A stretch of 45,595 nucleotides of DNA from an uncultured Lachnospiraceae bacterium (GTDB lineage: Bacteria > Bacillota > Clostridia > Lachnospirales > Lachnospiraceae): assembly GCA_946414825.1 (NCBI GenBank), contig CAMKQB010000007.1:1-45595 (forward strand), written 5' to 3'. Below the pieces are notes generated by a model, which was given only the letters and a program-made list of their open reading frames with translations, was not told the DNA's origin and searched no databases. Each line of letters opens with the position of its first letter. The stretch's first letter is position 1. Shown piece by piece: positions 17,217 through 25,195 of this stretch. The position numbers were made by a program, and so were the translations under genes.

Positions 17217-17972
17217 GTGAAGTTTATTTCTTGGAATGTAAATGGTATAAGAGCGTGTGTAAAGAAAGGATTCGAGGAATCCTTTTCTGATTTAGATGCA
17301 GATATTTTCTGTATACAGGAGAGTAAGATGCAGAAGGATCAGCTGAAGCTAGAGACTCCTGGATATCATCAATATTGGAACTATGCTATTAGAAAGGGTT
17401 ATTCAGGAACGGCTATCTTTACCAGGAAGGAGCCTGTCAGCGTGACAAATGGTCTTGGTATAGAAGAACATGATCAGGAGGGAAGACTGATAACTCTTGA
17501 TATGGGCGATTACTATTTTCTTACAGTCTATGTTCCTAATTCACAGAATGAGCTGAAGCGTCTTGAGTATAGAATGAAGTGGGAGGATGACTTCCGGGAG
17601 TATGTATCCAAGCTTAGTAAGGAAAAACCGGTTATCATTTGCGGTGATATGAATGTTGCTCATAAGGAGATAGACCTTAAGAATCCTGCATCAAATCATC
17701 ATAATCCAGGCTTCTCAGATGAGGAGAGAGGAAAGTTCCAGGAGCTTCTGGATGCAGGCTTTGTAGATACATTTAGATATAAATATCCTGACCGGAGGGA
17801 TATTTATTCCTGGTGGTCCTATAGATTTAATTCCAGAGAGAATAACGCAGGATGGCGTATAGATTATTTCCTTGTATCGGATTATGTGCAGGATAAAATA
17901 GTGGATGCGAAGATTCATAATGAAATCTATGGTTCTGATCACTGCCCGGTTGAGCTGGAGATAGATATCTAA
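17217..17972 (+). CDS. xth: Exodeoxyribonuclease III / AP endonuclease
   Basis: A 251-residue member of the Xth/ExoA family, which cleaves at abasic sites and trims damaged 3' ends in base excision repair. Recognisable motifs: KFISWNVNGIR at the N terminus, CIQESKMQ (metal-binding Glu), GDMNVAHKEIDLKNP (catalytic Asp/Asn) and the terminal GSDHCPVELEI (catalytic His). The start is GTG, which aligns with the family start and follows AAGGTGAG by about 9 nt; no ATG fits better. It overlaps nothing but is 5 nt from the upstream membrane-protein gene. Confidence 0.95.
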   Translation: MKFISWNVNGIRACVKKGFEESFSDLDADIFCIQESKMQKDQLKLETPGYHQYWNYAIRKGYSGTAIFTRKEPVSVTNGLGIEEHDQEGRLITLDMGDYYFLTVYVPNSQNELKRLEYRMKWEDDFREYVSKLSKEKPVIICGDMNVAHKEIDLKNPASNHHNPGFSDEERGKFQELLDAGFVDTFRYKYPDRRDIYSWWSYRFNSRENNAGWRIDYFLVSDYVQDKIVDAKIHNEIYGSDHCPVELEIDI

Positions 17973-17993
17973 AAAAAGAACTGCATATTATTA

Positions 17994-18023
17994 TTGATTT
18001 ATCCTTAAGGATTGTATTATAAT
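17994..18023 (+). promoter_or_regulatory. Candidate promoter before the acyl-CoA synthetase gene
   Basis: TTGATT (17994-17999), an 18-nt spacer and a perfect TATAAT (18018-18023). The expected transcription start, near 18030, falls inside the 5' arm of the hairpin at 18026-18060. Confidence 0.5.
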
Positions 18024-18025
18024 GT

Positions 18026-18064
18026 CTCCAACATGTAGTTTTGAAAACTACGTGTTGGAGTTTT
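18026..18064 (+). terminator. Strong hairpin with T-tract: exonuclease III terminator or leader attenuator
   Basis: A 17-pair stem with a single G.T wobble: CTCCAACATG... (18026-18042) pairs with ...CGTGTTGGAG (18044-18060), followed by TTTTAATT. It can terminate transcripts from the xth side. Because a -10 box sits 2 nt before it, it may also form in the leader of the downstream gene. Confidence 0.75.
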
Positions 18065-18091
18065 AATTAGAGCTTGTTTTGAGGAAAAAAA

Positions 18092-19774
18092 ATGAATCAA
18101 AAGTATAAATTGACACCTGAAGAAGGAATAGCTGGTAAGTATATTTCTTCGTATGTAGACGAAAATGGAATGCTCAAGGCAATAGATATTCACGACGATG
18201 ATCATTTCAATTTTGGATATGATGTTGTGGATGTTCTTGCTGAGAAATGTCCTGATAAAACTGCTATGCTTCATATCTCCAAGGAAGGCAAAGAGAGAAG
18301 AATAACCTTCAGAGATATGAGTGTATATTCGAACAAGACTGCTAACTATCTGCGTTATTTGGGAATCAGGAAGGGCGATAGAGTTCTTCTTATTCTGAAG
18401 AGGCATTATCAGTTCTGGTTCACACTTGTAGCGCTCCATAAGATTGGAGCTATAGCTGTGCCATGTTCCTTCCTGCTTACGAAAAAGGATCTTGAATATA
18501 GATTTAGAGCCGGTGGTATAAATGCTGTTGTTTGTACATCAGATGGTGATGTGGCAGATGAGGTTATGAAGGCTACTAAGAATTATATGGGCCTCAAGGC
18601 CAGAATAATTGTTGGTGGTTCAAGAGAGGGCTGGTCAAACTATAATAGAGACATCAGATTCTTCTCTTCAGATCTTAATAGACCACAGAATGCTGCCTGT
18701 GGAGATGATGCTGCAATAATGTTCTTTACATCAGGAACAACATCATATCCTAAGATGGCTACACATAGTCATAAATATCCGCTGGGACATTATGTTACAG
18801 CCAAGTATTGGCATCAGGTGGATAGCAACGGAATGCATTTCACTATCAGTGATACCGGATGGGGCAAGGCTCTCTGGGGCAAGATATATGGACAGTGGTT
18901 ATGTGAGGCTCCTATCTTCACATACGATTACGATGAGTTCTTTGCTAAGGAAATACTCTCCATGATGGAGAAATATCATATGACTTCCTTCTGTGCACCA
19001 CCTACTGTATTCAGAATGCTGGTACACGTCGATATGAGAAAGTTCGATCTGTCCTCGCTGAAGAATGTAACTACAGCTGGCGAGGCACTTAATCCAGAGG
19101 TTTATGAGAAGTTCTATAAGGCAACAGGACTTAAGATCATGGAAGGCTTTGGTCAGACAGAAACAACTCTTACAGTTGCAAACCTGAAGGGCATGCAGCC
19201 TAAGCCTGGTTCTATGGGACTTCCAAGTCCTATGTATAATGTTAAGGTTATGGGTGAAAATGGCAGAGAGGCTGGTGTCGGAGAGACTGGTGAGATATGC
19301 CTCGATGTTCGTGGTAGGAACCAGAGAGGACTGTTCCTGGGATATTATCTGGATAAAGAGAAGACAGATGCAGTTCTGCATGACGGCTTCTATCATACAG
19401 GTGATACAGCTTATAAGGATAAGGATGGATACCTGTGGTATGTTGGTCGAGTTGATGATATCATCAAGTCTGCCGGATACAGGGTAGGACCATTTGAGAT
19501 AGAAAATGAGATAATGAAGCTTCCATATGTTCTGGAATGCGCAGTGACCAGTGTTCCGGATAGAGTCAGAGGACAGGCTATCAAGGCGTCAATCGTACTG
19601 ACGAAGGGCTATACTCCTACGGATAAGCTTCGTAAGGATACAATGAAATATCTTAAGAATAATCTTGCGTCCTACAAGAGACCTAAGTTCGTGGATTTTG
19701 TAGAAGAACTACCTAAGACGTCTAGTGGTAAAGTAAGACGCTCGGAAATAAAGGAGAAGGACTGGAGTGAATAA
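18092..19774 (+). CDS. AMP-forming acyl-CoA synthetase, medium-chain (AcsM) type
   Basis: A 560-residue member of the adenylate-forming enzyme superfamily, most like bacterial medium-chain acyl-CoA synthetases, which activate a carboxylic acid with ATP and load it on CoA. The P-loop FFTSGTTSYPKMATHSH is near residue 210, the EGFGQTETT adenine-binding motif near 350, the YHTGD motif near 433, the RVDDIIKSAGYRVGP hinge near 450, and the catalytic Lys in KTSSGKVRR near 549. No signal peptide or membrane helix. Chain-length preference cannot be read. It precedes the fab locus but has its own terminator, so it is a separate unit. Confidence 0.9.
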   Translation: MNQKYKLTPEEGIAGKYISSYVDENGMLKAIDIHDDDHFNFGYDVVDVLAEKCPDKTAMLHISKEGKERRITFRDMSVYSNKTANYLRYLGIRKGDRVLLILKRHYQFWFTLVALHKIGAIAVPCSFLLTKKDLEYRFRAGGINAVVCTSDGDVADEVMKATKNYMGLKARIIVGGSREGWSNYNRDIRFFSSDLNRPQNAACGDDAAIMFFTSGTTSYPKMATHSHKYPLGHYVTAKYWHQVDSNGMHFTISDTGWGKALWGKIYGQWLCEAPIFTYDYDEFFAKEILSMMEKYHMTSFCAPPTVFRMLVHVDMRKFDLSSLKNVTTAGEALNPEVYEKFYKATGLKIMEGFGQTETTLTVANLKGMQPKPGSMGLPSPMYNVKVMGENGREAGVGETGEICLDVRGRNQRGLFLGYYLDKEKTDAVLHDGFYHTGDTAYKDKDGYLWYVGRVDDIIKSAGYRVGPFEIENEIMKLPYVLECAVTSVPDRVRGQAIKASIVLTKGYTPTDKLRKDTMKYLKNNLASYKRPKFVDFVEELPKTSSGKVRRSEIKEKDWSE

Positions 19775-19790
19775 ACTCCAGTCTTTTCTT
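19760..19790 (+). terminator. Terminator formed partly by the last codons of the acyl-CoA synthetase
   Basis: GACTGGAGT (19760-19768) pairs perfectly with ACTCCAGTC (19775-19783) around the loop GAATAA, followed by TTTTCTT. The 5' arm encodes Asp-Trp-Ser and the loop contains the stop codon. Confidence 0.9.
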
Positions 19791-19849
19791 GTATTTGGGG
19801 TATAGGCTCAAAACCAAAATAAAGGATAAGTTGAGTCTCAAAATAAAGG

Positions 19850-19877
19850 TTGACATTGAAGGAATATAGACTATAAT
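19850..19877 (+). promoter_or_regulatory. Consensus SigA promoter of the fatty acid synthesis locus
   Basis: TTGACA (19850-19855) and TATAAT (19872-19877), both perfect, separated by 16 nt. The predicted start is about 19884, giving a leader of about 76 nt before acpP. Confidence 0.85.
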
Positions 19878-19884
19878 AAGAAAG

Positions 19885-19914
19885 GTTCAAAAATTTTAAA
19901 TAAAAATTTTGAAC
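19885..19914 (+). promoter_or_regulatory. Palindromic candidate operator at the acpP transcription start
   Basis: An interrupted palindrome, GTTCAAAAATTTT (19885-19897) and AAAAATTTTGAAC (19902-19914), placed right at the predicted start site. The TTTGAA half-site type and the location suit a repressor of the MarR family, and such a regulator is encoded at the end of the same locus (27118). The link is inferred. Confidence 0.5.
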
Positions 19915-19959
19915 AAATACCCGAAAGAGGGAATAATATATCTAAAGGAGAATATGAAA

Positions 19960-20184
19960 ATGTTTGATGAGATCAAGGCAGTTATAGCAGAGACACTTAG
20001 TGTTGACGAGGATAAGATTACTCTTGAGGCATCTCTTACAGATGATCTTGGAGCTGATTCTCTTGACGCAGTAGAGCTTGGTATGGCTATCGAGGATACA
20101 ATCGGTGTAGCAATCGCTGATGAGGATCTTCCAAATATCAAGACAGTTCAGGATCTTGTAGATTACGTAGAAGCACACAAGTAA
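19960..20184 (+). CDS. acpP: Acyl carrier protein
   Basis: A 74-residue acidic acyl carrier protein. [11 protein letters not shown] contains the serine that receives the 4'-phosphopantetheine arm. The frame is open upstream, but AAAGGAG (19944-19950) is ideally placed (9 nt) for ATG 19960, giving the standard [11 protein letters not shown] start; the ATG at 19954 is only 3 nt from it. First gene of the fab locus, immediately behind the consensus promoter and operator-like palindrome. Confidence 0.96.
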   Translation: MFDEIKAVIAETLSVDEDKITLEASLTDDLGADSLDAVELGMAIEDTIGVAIADEDLPNIKTVQDLVDYVEAHK

Positions 20185-20212
20185 ATAAAAAACTCGTTCG
20201 GAGGCACTTTAA

Positions 20213-21112
20213 ATGAAACTTTTTGGTAAGCGTAATCACGGTGTTGATTACGAAGAAGTTGCCAAGGCTGAGGTCGAATTAATCGATTCAGTAAACGAGG
20301 AATTAGATGATGATACTAACTCGGAGCAGGTATATACCTGCTCCGATTGCGGTGTCGAGGTTCCTCTTGGTGAAGTGAAAAAAAATCTGTACGTGTGTCC
20401 AAAGTGTGGTAAGCATGCCAAGATTTCAGCTAGACGACGTATGGCAGGCCTGGCAGACCCAGGAACATTTAGAAGAATCAAGACGGATATTCGGTTTATG
20501 AATCCACTTGATTATCCTGATTATGAAGAGAAAATAACAGGTCTCAAGAATAAGACTGGACTTGATGAAGGAGTCCTTTCTGGGGTTTGTGAGATCGAAG
20601 GATATAAAACAGTAGTTGCAGTTATGGCCAGCGAATTCCTTATGGGAAGTATGGGTATGGCTGTAGGAGAAATAATAACAAAGACTTTTGAAGTGGCTGA
20701 AAAGATGGAACTTCCTGTGATTATCTTTACCGCCAGTGGTGGTGCAAGAATGCAGGAGGGTATCCTCTCACTTATGCAGATGGCTAAGACATCAGCGGCT
20801 GTTCAGAAGTTTAGCGCAAGTGGCGGACTATATGTTTCAGTACTAACACATCCTACAACGGGTGGTGTAAGTGCAAGCTTTGCTACACTTGCAGATATAA
20901 CTATAGCAGAGCCTGGAGCACTTATAGGCTTTGCAGGACCTCGAGTTATAGAACAGACCATTGGTCAGAAATTGCCAGCTGGTTTCCAGAGAGCTGAGTA
21001 TCTGGAGGAACATGGATTTGTTGATGGAATCGTTTCAAGACTTGAGATGAGAGATAAGCTAGCACAGATCCTGAGACTTCATGAGAAAAGGAGGAAGGCA
21101 TGGCTTCGATAA
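20213..21112 (+). CDS. accD: Acetyl-CoA carboxylase carboxyltransferase subunit beta
   Basis: A 299-residue AccD, which with AccA transfers the carboxyl group from carboxybiotin to acetyl-CoA, making malonyl-CoA. The N-terminal four-cysteine zinc ribbon (CSDCGVEV...CPKCGKHA, about residues 40-66) and the crotonase-fold motifs FTASGGARMQEG and THPTTGGVSASFA are present. GGAGG precedes the ATG. Its last 13 nt overlap accA. accB and accC, needed for biotin loading, are not in this locus. Confidence 0.97.
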   Translation: MKLFGKRNHGVDYEEVAKAEVELIDSVNEELDDDTNSEQVYTCSDCGVEVPLGEVKKNLYVCPKCGKHAKISARRRMAGLADPGTFRRIKTDIRFMNPLDYPDYEEKITGLKNKTGLDEGVLSGVCEIEGYKTVVAVMASEFLMGSMGMAVGEIITKTFEVAEKMELPVIIFTASGGARMQEGILSLMQMAKTSAAVQKFSASGGLYVSVLTHPTTGGVSASFATLADITIAEPGALIGFAGPRVIEQTIGQKLPAGFQRAEYLEEHGFVDGIVSRLEMRDKLAQILRLHEKRRKAWLR

Positions 21113-22038
21113 GAGATATAGATAATAAACTGATGGCTTTGGAAGAGCAGATAGCTGCTCTTAAGGTCAACATGGAGCATATGGAAATGCTTAGTGACCT
21201 TCATGCAGAGTATGATGCTACAGCACAGCAGGCTGCTGAGCTTACTCCTCATGACAGAGTATTTCTGGCTAGACATGCTAAGAGACCAAAGGTTGATGAT
21301 TATATAGATGCGCTGTTTGATGATCTGTTTATTCAGAGAGGTGATGTTCTGAATAAAGAAGATAAGAGTATCTATGGTGGTATAGCCACATTTCATGGTC
21401 TTCCAGTTACGGTGCTTGGTCATCGTAAGGGTCGCGATTTAAAAGAAAATATGGAATTCAACTTCGGAATGCCTGAGCCTGAAGGATACCGTAAGGCACT
21501 TAGAATGATGAAGCAGGCAGAGAAGTTTGGACGTCCTATTATTACATTTATCGATACTCCAGGTGCTTATCCTGGACTCGATGCTGAAGCTCATGGACAG
21601 AGCCAGGCTATTTCCAGAAACCTTGCAGAGATGAGTTCCCTCAAGGTTCCGGTAATTGCAATAGTTACCGGAGAAGGAAGCAGTGGTGGTGCACTTGCAA
21701 TAGGTGTGGCCAACACAGTATATATGCTTGAAAATGCTGTTTATTCAGTTCTGTCACCTGAGGGCTTTGCTTCTATTCTGTGGAAGGATTCCTCAAGAGC
21801 TGATGAAGCCTGCAAGCTGATGAAGCTTACAGCTCAGGATCTGTATAATTTTGGTGTTATTGATGGAATCATTAAGGAACCTCTTTGTGGTGCACATCAT
21901 AATCCAAGTGTAGTATATCGTGATATAGACGAGATGCTGGTACGCGAGCTTCGTAAGTTTAAGGGCAAGTCTGGTTCAGACATCGCCAAAGATAGATATG
22001 AGAAATTCAGAAATATAGACAGTGCCGTGCTTTCGTAA
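21100..22038 (+). CDS. accA: Acetyl-CoA carboxylase carboxyltransferase subunit alpha
   Basis: A 312-residue AccA, partner of AccD. Typical segments are the N-terminal coiled region (LEEQIAALKVNMEHMEML), HRKGRDLKENMEFNFGMPEP near 108, FIDTPGAYPGLDAE near 150 and the oxyanion-type GEGSSGGALAIGV near 190. Its ATG lies inside accD, with AAAAGGAGGAAGG just upstream, so the two subunits are translated in a coupled way in matching amounts. It is followed by a 90-nt gap holding a short dispersed repeat, then fabK. Confidence 0.97.
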   Translation: MASIRDIDNKLMALEEQIAALKVNMEHMEMLSDLHAEYDATAQQAAELTPHDRVFLARHAKRPKVDDYIDALFDDLFIQRGDVLNKEDKSIYGGIATFHGLPVTVLGHRKGRDLKENMEFNFGMPEPEGYRKALRMMKQAEKFGRPIITFIDTPGAYPGLDAEAHGQSQAISRNLAEMSSLKVPVIAIVTGEGSSGGALAIGVANTVYMLENAVYSVLSPEGFASILWKDSSRADEACKLMKLTAQDLYNFGVIDGIIKEPLCGAHHNPSVVYRDIDEMLVRELRKFKGKSGSDIAKDRYEKFRNIDSAVLS

Positions 22039-22080
22039 TAGACAGTTTATTTTATAGAAAGAATAACAGTTACGACTCTG

Positions 22081-22106
22081 TCATCCTGAGCGATAGCGAA
22101 GGATCT
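22081..22106 (+). repeat. Short dispersed repeat, copy 1 (accA-fabK gap)
   Basis: TCATCCTGAGCGATAGCGAAGGATCT. This is the well-known dispersed sequence whose complement reads as I-L-x-F-A-Q-D-D in spurious frames of many bacteria. It is a weak inverted repeat (ATCCT/AGGAT). A second copy lies at 24344-24366 in the same orientation. Confidence 0.75.
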
Positions 22107-22128
22107 TATAAAAATAGAGGGATTAAGA

Positions 22129-23043
22129 ATGATTAACGAATTATTAGGTACTAAATATCCTATCATCCAGGGTGGTATGGCAAATATCGCACTTGGTAAA
22201 TTTGCAGCTGCTGTATCTAATGCCGGTGGACTTGGTCTTATCGGTTCAGGTGGATATGATGCTGCAAGAATCGAGCAGGAAATATACGACGCGCGTAAGG
22301 CTACAGATAAACCATTTGGTGTTAACCTGATGCTGCTCAATCCTGATGTAGATAACATTGCCGACCTTCTGGTTAAAGAGAAGATTAAGATAATTACAAC
22401 AGGTGCTGGTACACCTGGAAAGTATATGGAAAAGTGGAAGGAAATGGGAGCTATCGTTATCCCGGTTATCGCAAGTAGTGCTCTTGCCCGTAGAGTTGAG
22501 AAGCAGGGTGCTGATGCTGTTATAGCAGAGGGTGGCGAAAGCGGCGGTCACGTAGGTGATATGACTACTATGGCTCTTGTTCCACAGATAGTTGACTGTG
22601 TAGATATACCTGTAATTGCAGCAGGTGGTATAGCGGACGGCAGACAGTTTGCAGCAGCTATGTGCCTGGGTGCAGCCGGTGTACAGATAGGAACATGTCT
22701 TCTTGTCAGTGAAGAATGCCCTATACACGATAATTATAAGCAGGAATTGATTAAGTCTAAGGATAACAGTACAACAGTAACAGGCCGTTCTCTAAATGCT
22801 CCTGTTCGTATCATTAAGAACCAGATGGCAAGAGAATATCTAAAGCTTGAGGCACAGGCTGCCTCTCGTGAGGAGCTGGAGCAGATAACTCTTGGTGGGC
22901 TTCGTAGAGCTGTCACTGACGGTGATATGAAGACCGGCTCTGTAATGGCTGGTCAGGTATGCGGACAGTTAAAGGAGGTTCGCCCTGTCGCTGACATAAT
23001 CGCTGATATTTATAATGATGGTATGAAAATTTTGGGTAAGTAA
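22129..23043 (+). CDS. fabK: FMN-dependent enoyl-ACP reductase II
   Basis: A 304-residue FabK, a TIM-barrel flavoprotein that reduces trans-2-enoyl-ACP in the last step of each elongation round. It is unrelated to FabI and intrinsically insensitive to triclosan. KYPIIQGGMANIA at the N terminus, AEGGESGGHVGD near 145 and the FMN phosphate-binding IPVIAAGGIADGRQF near 165-180 are typical. No fabI is seen, so this is probably the working reductase. A GAGGG site lies 7 nt before the ATG, just downstream of the short dispersed repeat. Confidence 0.95.
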   Translation: MINELLGTKYPIIQGGMANIALGKFAAAVSNAGGLGLIGSGGYDAARIEQEIYDARKATDKPFGVNLMLLNPDVDNIADLLVKEKIKIITTGAGTPGKYMEKWKEMGAIVIPVIASSALARRVEKQGADAVIAEGGESGGHVGDMTTMALVPQIVDCVDIPVIAAGGIADGRQFAAAMCLGAAGVQIGTCLLVSEECPIHDNYKQELIKSKDNSTTVTGRSLNAPVRIIKNQMAREYLKLEAQAASREELEQITLGGLRRAVTDGDMKTGSVMAGQVCGQLKEVRPVADIIADIYNDGMKILGK

Positions 23044-23063
23044 TTAAAGACGGACGATGTTCC

Positions 23064-23208
23064 TTTGACATATTTCTTGCTCGACTCAGCTTGCGCACAG
23101 GCGCGGGTGCCCTAGCGGCCGCTTCGCTTGCTAAGCTCTCACTTCGCCTAACGGCTCGTGAATCGCTAAGCACCGAGACCGCTTATGGTCTCGCAAGAAA
23201 TAGTCAAA
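23064..23208 (+). repeat. GC-rich palindromic element E3 (fabK-fabD gap)
   Basis: The outer arms TTTGACATATTTCTTGC (23064-23080) and GCAAGAAATAGTCAAA (23193-23208) are inverted repeats differing by a 1-nt indel. The interior is much richer in G+C than the surroundings (it contains GCGGCCGC and GGCGCGGG) and holds a hairpin GAGACC/GGTCTC (23175-23192). There is no supported coding frame. It is unrelated in sequence to E1/E2. Confidence 0.7.
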
Positions 23209-23306
23209 AGTCACATCTGGATAATAATAAAGACTTGATCGTTATAAGGGTTTAATAGTTATTAGGACTTAATATATATACAGTACTGAAAAAAGGAATA
23301 GATAAT

Positions 23307-24257
23307 ATGAAGATTGGATTTTTGTATGCAGGACAGGGTTCTCAGAAGGTTGGTATGGGAATGGACCTATATGAGAAGTATCCTGAATTTAAGGAGACAT
23401 TCGATAACGTAGAAGGTGTGGATTTTGATCTGAAGAAGGTTTGCTTCGAAGGACCGACAGAGACACTTAATGAGACAAAGTATACACAGCCTTGTATGGT
23501 TGCATTTGCAGTTGGTATGACAAAGGTTCTGAAAAACTTGGGTGTTGAGCCGGTATGTGCTGCAGGACTTTCACTTGGAGAGTATAGTGCACTATATGCT
23601 TCAGGAGTCTTCACAGAGCAGCAGGTTATTCCGCTTGTACAGTTCAGAGGAAATGCAATGCAGACAGCTGTTCAGGGAAGAGACTGTAAGATGATTGCAG
23701 TGCTTGGACTCGACAAGGAAACTGTTTTCGCAGGATGTGAAAAGGTTAAGGCTGAGCTTGAGGATGCTGGTAAGTCAGACCTTATAGCAGAGCCTGCAAA
23801 CTTCAACTGTCCAGGACAGATTACTGTATCCGGTGATGCGGAAGCAGTTGATATGGCGGCAGAAGTACTTAAAGAGATGGGGGCTAAGAGATGCCTTCCG
23901 GTTAAGGTAAGCGGACCATTCCATACATCACTTATGAAGCCGGCTGGAGACGCACTTGCTGAGAGATTCCAGAATGAGAGCTTTGGCGATATGCAGATTC
24001 CAGTTGTATTTAACTGTATCGGACGCGAGAAGGAAGAGGCTGAGACTATTCCGGCACTTCTTGAGAAACAGGTTCAGAAGTCAGTATACTTCGATGATTC
24101 TATTAAGGCTATGGCTGATATGGGAGTTGAAGCATTTGTTGAAATCGGACCTGGAAAAACACTTTCAAAGTTCGTTCAGAAGACAACTCCTGATATTCCA
24201 GTTTATGGAGTAGAGACAGTAGAAGATATAGAGAAACTACTGGAAGTGATCAAATAA
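23307..24257 (+). CDS. fabD: Malonyl-CoA:ACP transacylase
   Basis: A 316-residue FabD that moves malonyl from CoA to acyl carrier protein. It begins KIGFLYAGQGSQKVGMG. The nucleophilic serine is in AGLSLGEYSAL (near residue 89-90) and the catalytic histidine in VSGPFHTSLM (near 205), with NCPGQITVSG between them. AAAAAAGGAAT precedes the ATG. A 263-nt gap with element E3 separates it from fabK, yet the order and strand agree with one functional locus. Confidence 0.97.
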   Translation: MKIGFLYAGQGSQKVGMGMDLYEKYPEFKETFDNVEGVDFDLKKVCFEGPTETLNETKYTQPCMVAFAVGMTKVLKNLGVEPVCAAGLSLGEYSALYASGVFTEQQVIPLVQFRGNAMQTAVQGRDCKMIAVLGLDKETVFAGCEKVKAELEDAGKSDLIAEPANFNCPGQITVSGDAEAVDMAAEVLKEMGAKRCLPVKVSGPFHTSLMKPAGDALAERFQNESFGDMQIPVVFNCIGREKEEAETIPALLEKQVQKSVYFDDSIKAMADMGVEAFVEIGPGKTLSKFVQKTTPDIPVYGVETVEDIEKLLEVIK

Positions 24258-24343
24258 TTAGAATAAGTATCAGAAATAATCAAATATCATAAATAATTAA
24301 ATATCATAAATGGTATTTATTGAAATAAGTAACAGAATTAGTG

Positions 24344-24366
24344 TCATCCTGAGCGAAGTGAAGGAT
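24344..24366 (+). repeat. Short dispersed repeat, copy 2 (fabD-fabG gap)
   Basis: TCATCCTGAGCG followed by AAGTGAAGGAT. It is homologous to and in the same orientation as the copy at 22081-22106. It ends 4 nt before the AAAGGAG site of fabG. Confidence 0.75.
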
Positions 24367-24382
24367 ATTAAAGGAGAAAAAG

Positions 24383-25132
24383 ATGAGCAAGAGATTAGAA
24401 GGCAAGACAGCTATAGTAACTGGCGGTGCACGTGGTATTGGAAGAGCCATAAGTGTAAAGCTTGCATCAGAAGGCGCAAATGTAGTTATCTGCGATCTCG
24501 TTATTAACGAAGTGGCAGAAGAGACAGTAAAGCTTATAGAAGAGCAGGGCGTTAAGGCTGCAGCAATAGCTGCAAATGTAACTGTACCGGAAGATTGCGA
24601 GAACCTCTTCAAGCAGGCCGCTGAGCAGTTCGGTGCTGTTGACATCCTTGTAAATAATGCAGGTGTTACAAGAGACAACCTCATCATGAGAATGAAGGAG
24701 GAAGACTTTGATCTTGTAATCGCAACAAACCTTAAGGGAACATATAACATGATGAAGGCTGCAACAAGACCTATGATGAAGGCACGCTATGGACGTATCG
24801 TTAACATTAGTAGTGTTGTAGGTATATACGGAAATGCAGGTCAGGTAAACTACTCAGCTAGTAAGGCAGGAGTTATCGGTATGACAAAGTCCCTTGCAAA
24901 GGAACTTGGCAGCCGCGGTATTACTGTTAATGCTGTTGCACCTGGATTTATTGAGACAGATATGACAAAGGTTCTTTCAGAAGAACTCAGAGCAGAGATG
25001 GTTAAGAATATCGCTCTTGGCAGACCAGGACAGCCAGAGGACGTAGCTAAGGTTGTAGCATTCCTCGCATCCGACGAGGCCGAGTACGTAACCGGCCAAG
25101 TAATCGAATGCAGCGGAGGGATGAGCTGTTAA
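24383..25132 (+). CDS. fabG: 3-oxoacyl-ACP reductase
   Basis: A 249-residue short-chain dehydrogenase that reduces 3-oxoacyl-ACP with NADPH. The cofactor loop is TGGARGIGRAI (residues 13-23), the structural NNAGV is near 90, and the catalytic Ser-Tyr-Lys lie in NISSVVG and YSASK (Tyr near 156). GFIETDMTK and the C-terminal VTGQVIECSGGM are FabG-typical. AAAGGAG sits 6 nt before the ATG. Confidence 0.97.
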   Translation: MSKRLEGKTAIVTGGARGIGRAISVKLASEGANVVICDLVINEVAEETVKLIEEQGVKAAAIAANVTVPEDCENLFKQAAEQFGAVDILVNNAGVTRDNLIMRMKEEDFDLVIATNLKGTYNMMKAATRPMMKARYGRIVNISSVVGIYGNAGQVNYSASKAGVIGMTKSLAKELGSRGITVNAVAPGFIETDMTKVLSEELRAEMVKNIALGRPGQPEDVAKVVAFLASDEAEYVTGQVIECSGGMSC

Positions 25133-25195
25133 AAAACAGTCCGGTGGAGAGTTTTTCAGCGAATCCACGAGAGCAGTTATTTAATGTAGAATGTA

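Noticed and set aside
18899-19396. Long open frame on the - strand inside the acyl-CoA synthetase gene, and similar antisense frames within tgt, accA, fabK and others
   Set aside because: They mirror well-supported genes, have no ribosome sites and contain Cys/Ser/Ile-rich sequences typical of antisense translation.
23220-23306. FapR-like operator or separate promoter before fabD
   Set aside because: AT-rich TTAATA/TTATTA strings do not form the 17-bp FapR palindrome, and the best -35/-10 pair (TTGATC, 18 nt, TTATTA) is weak.
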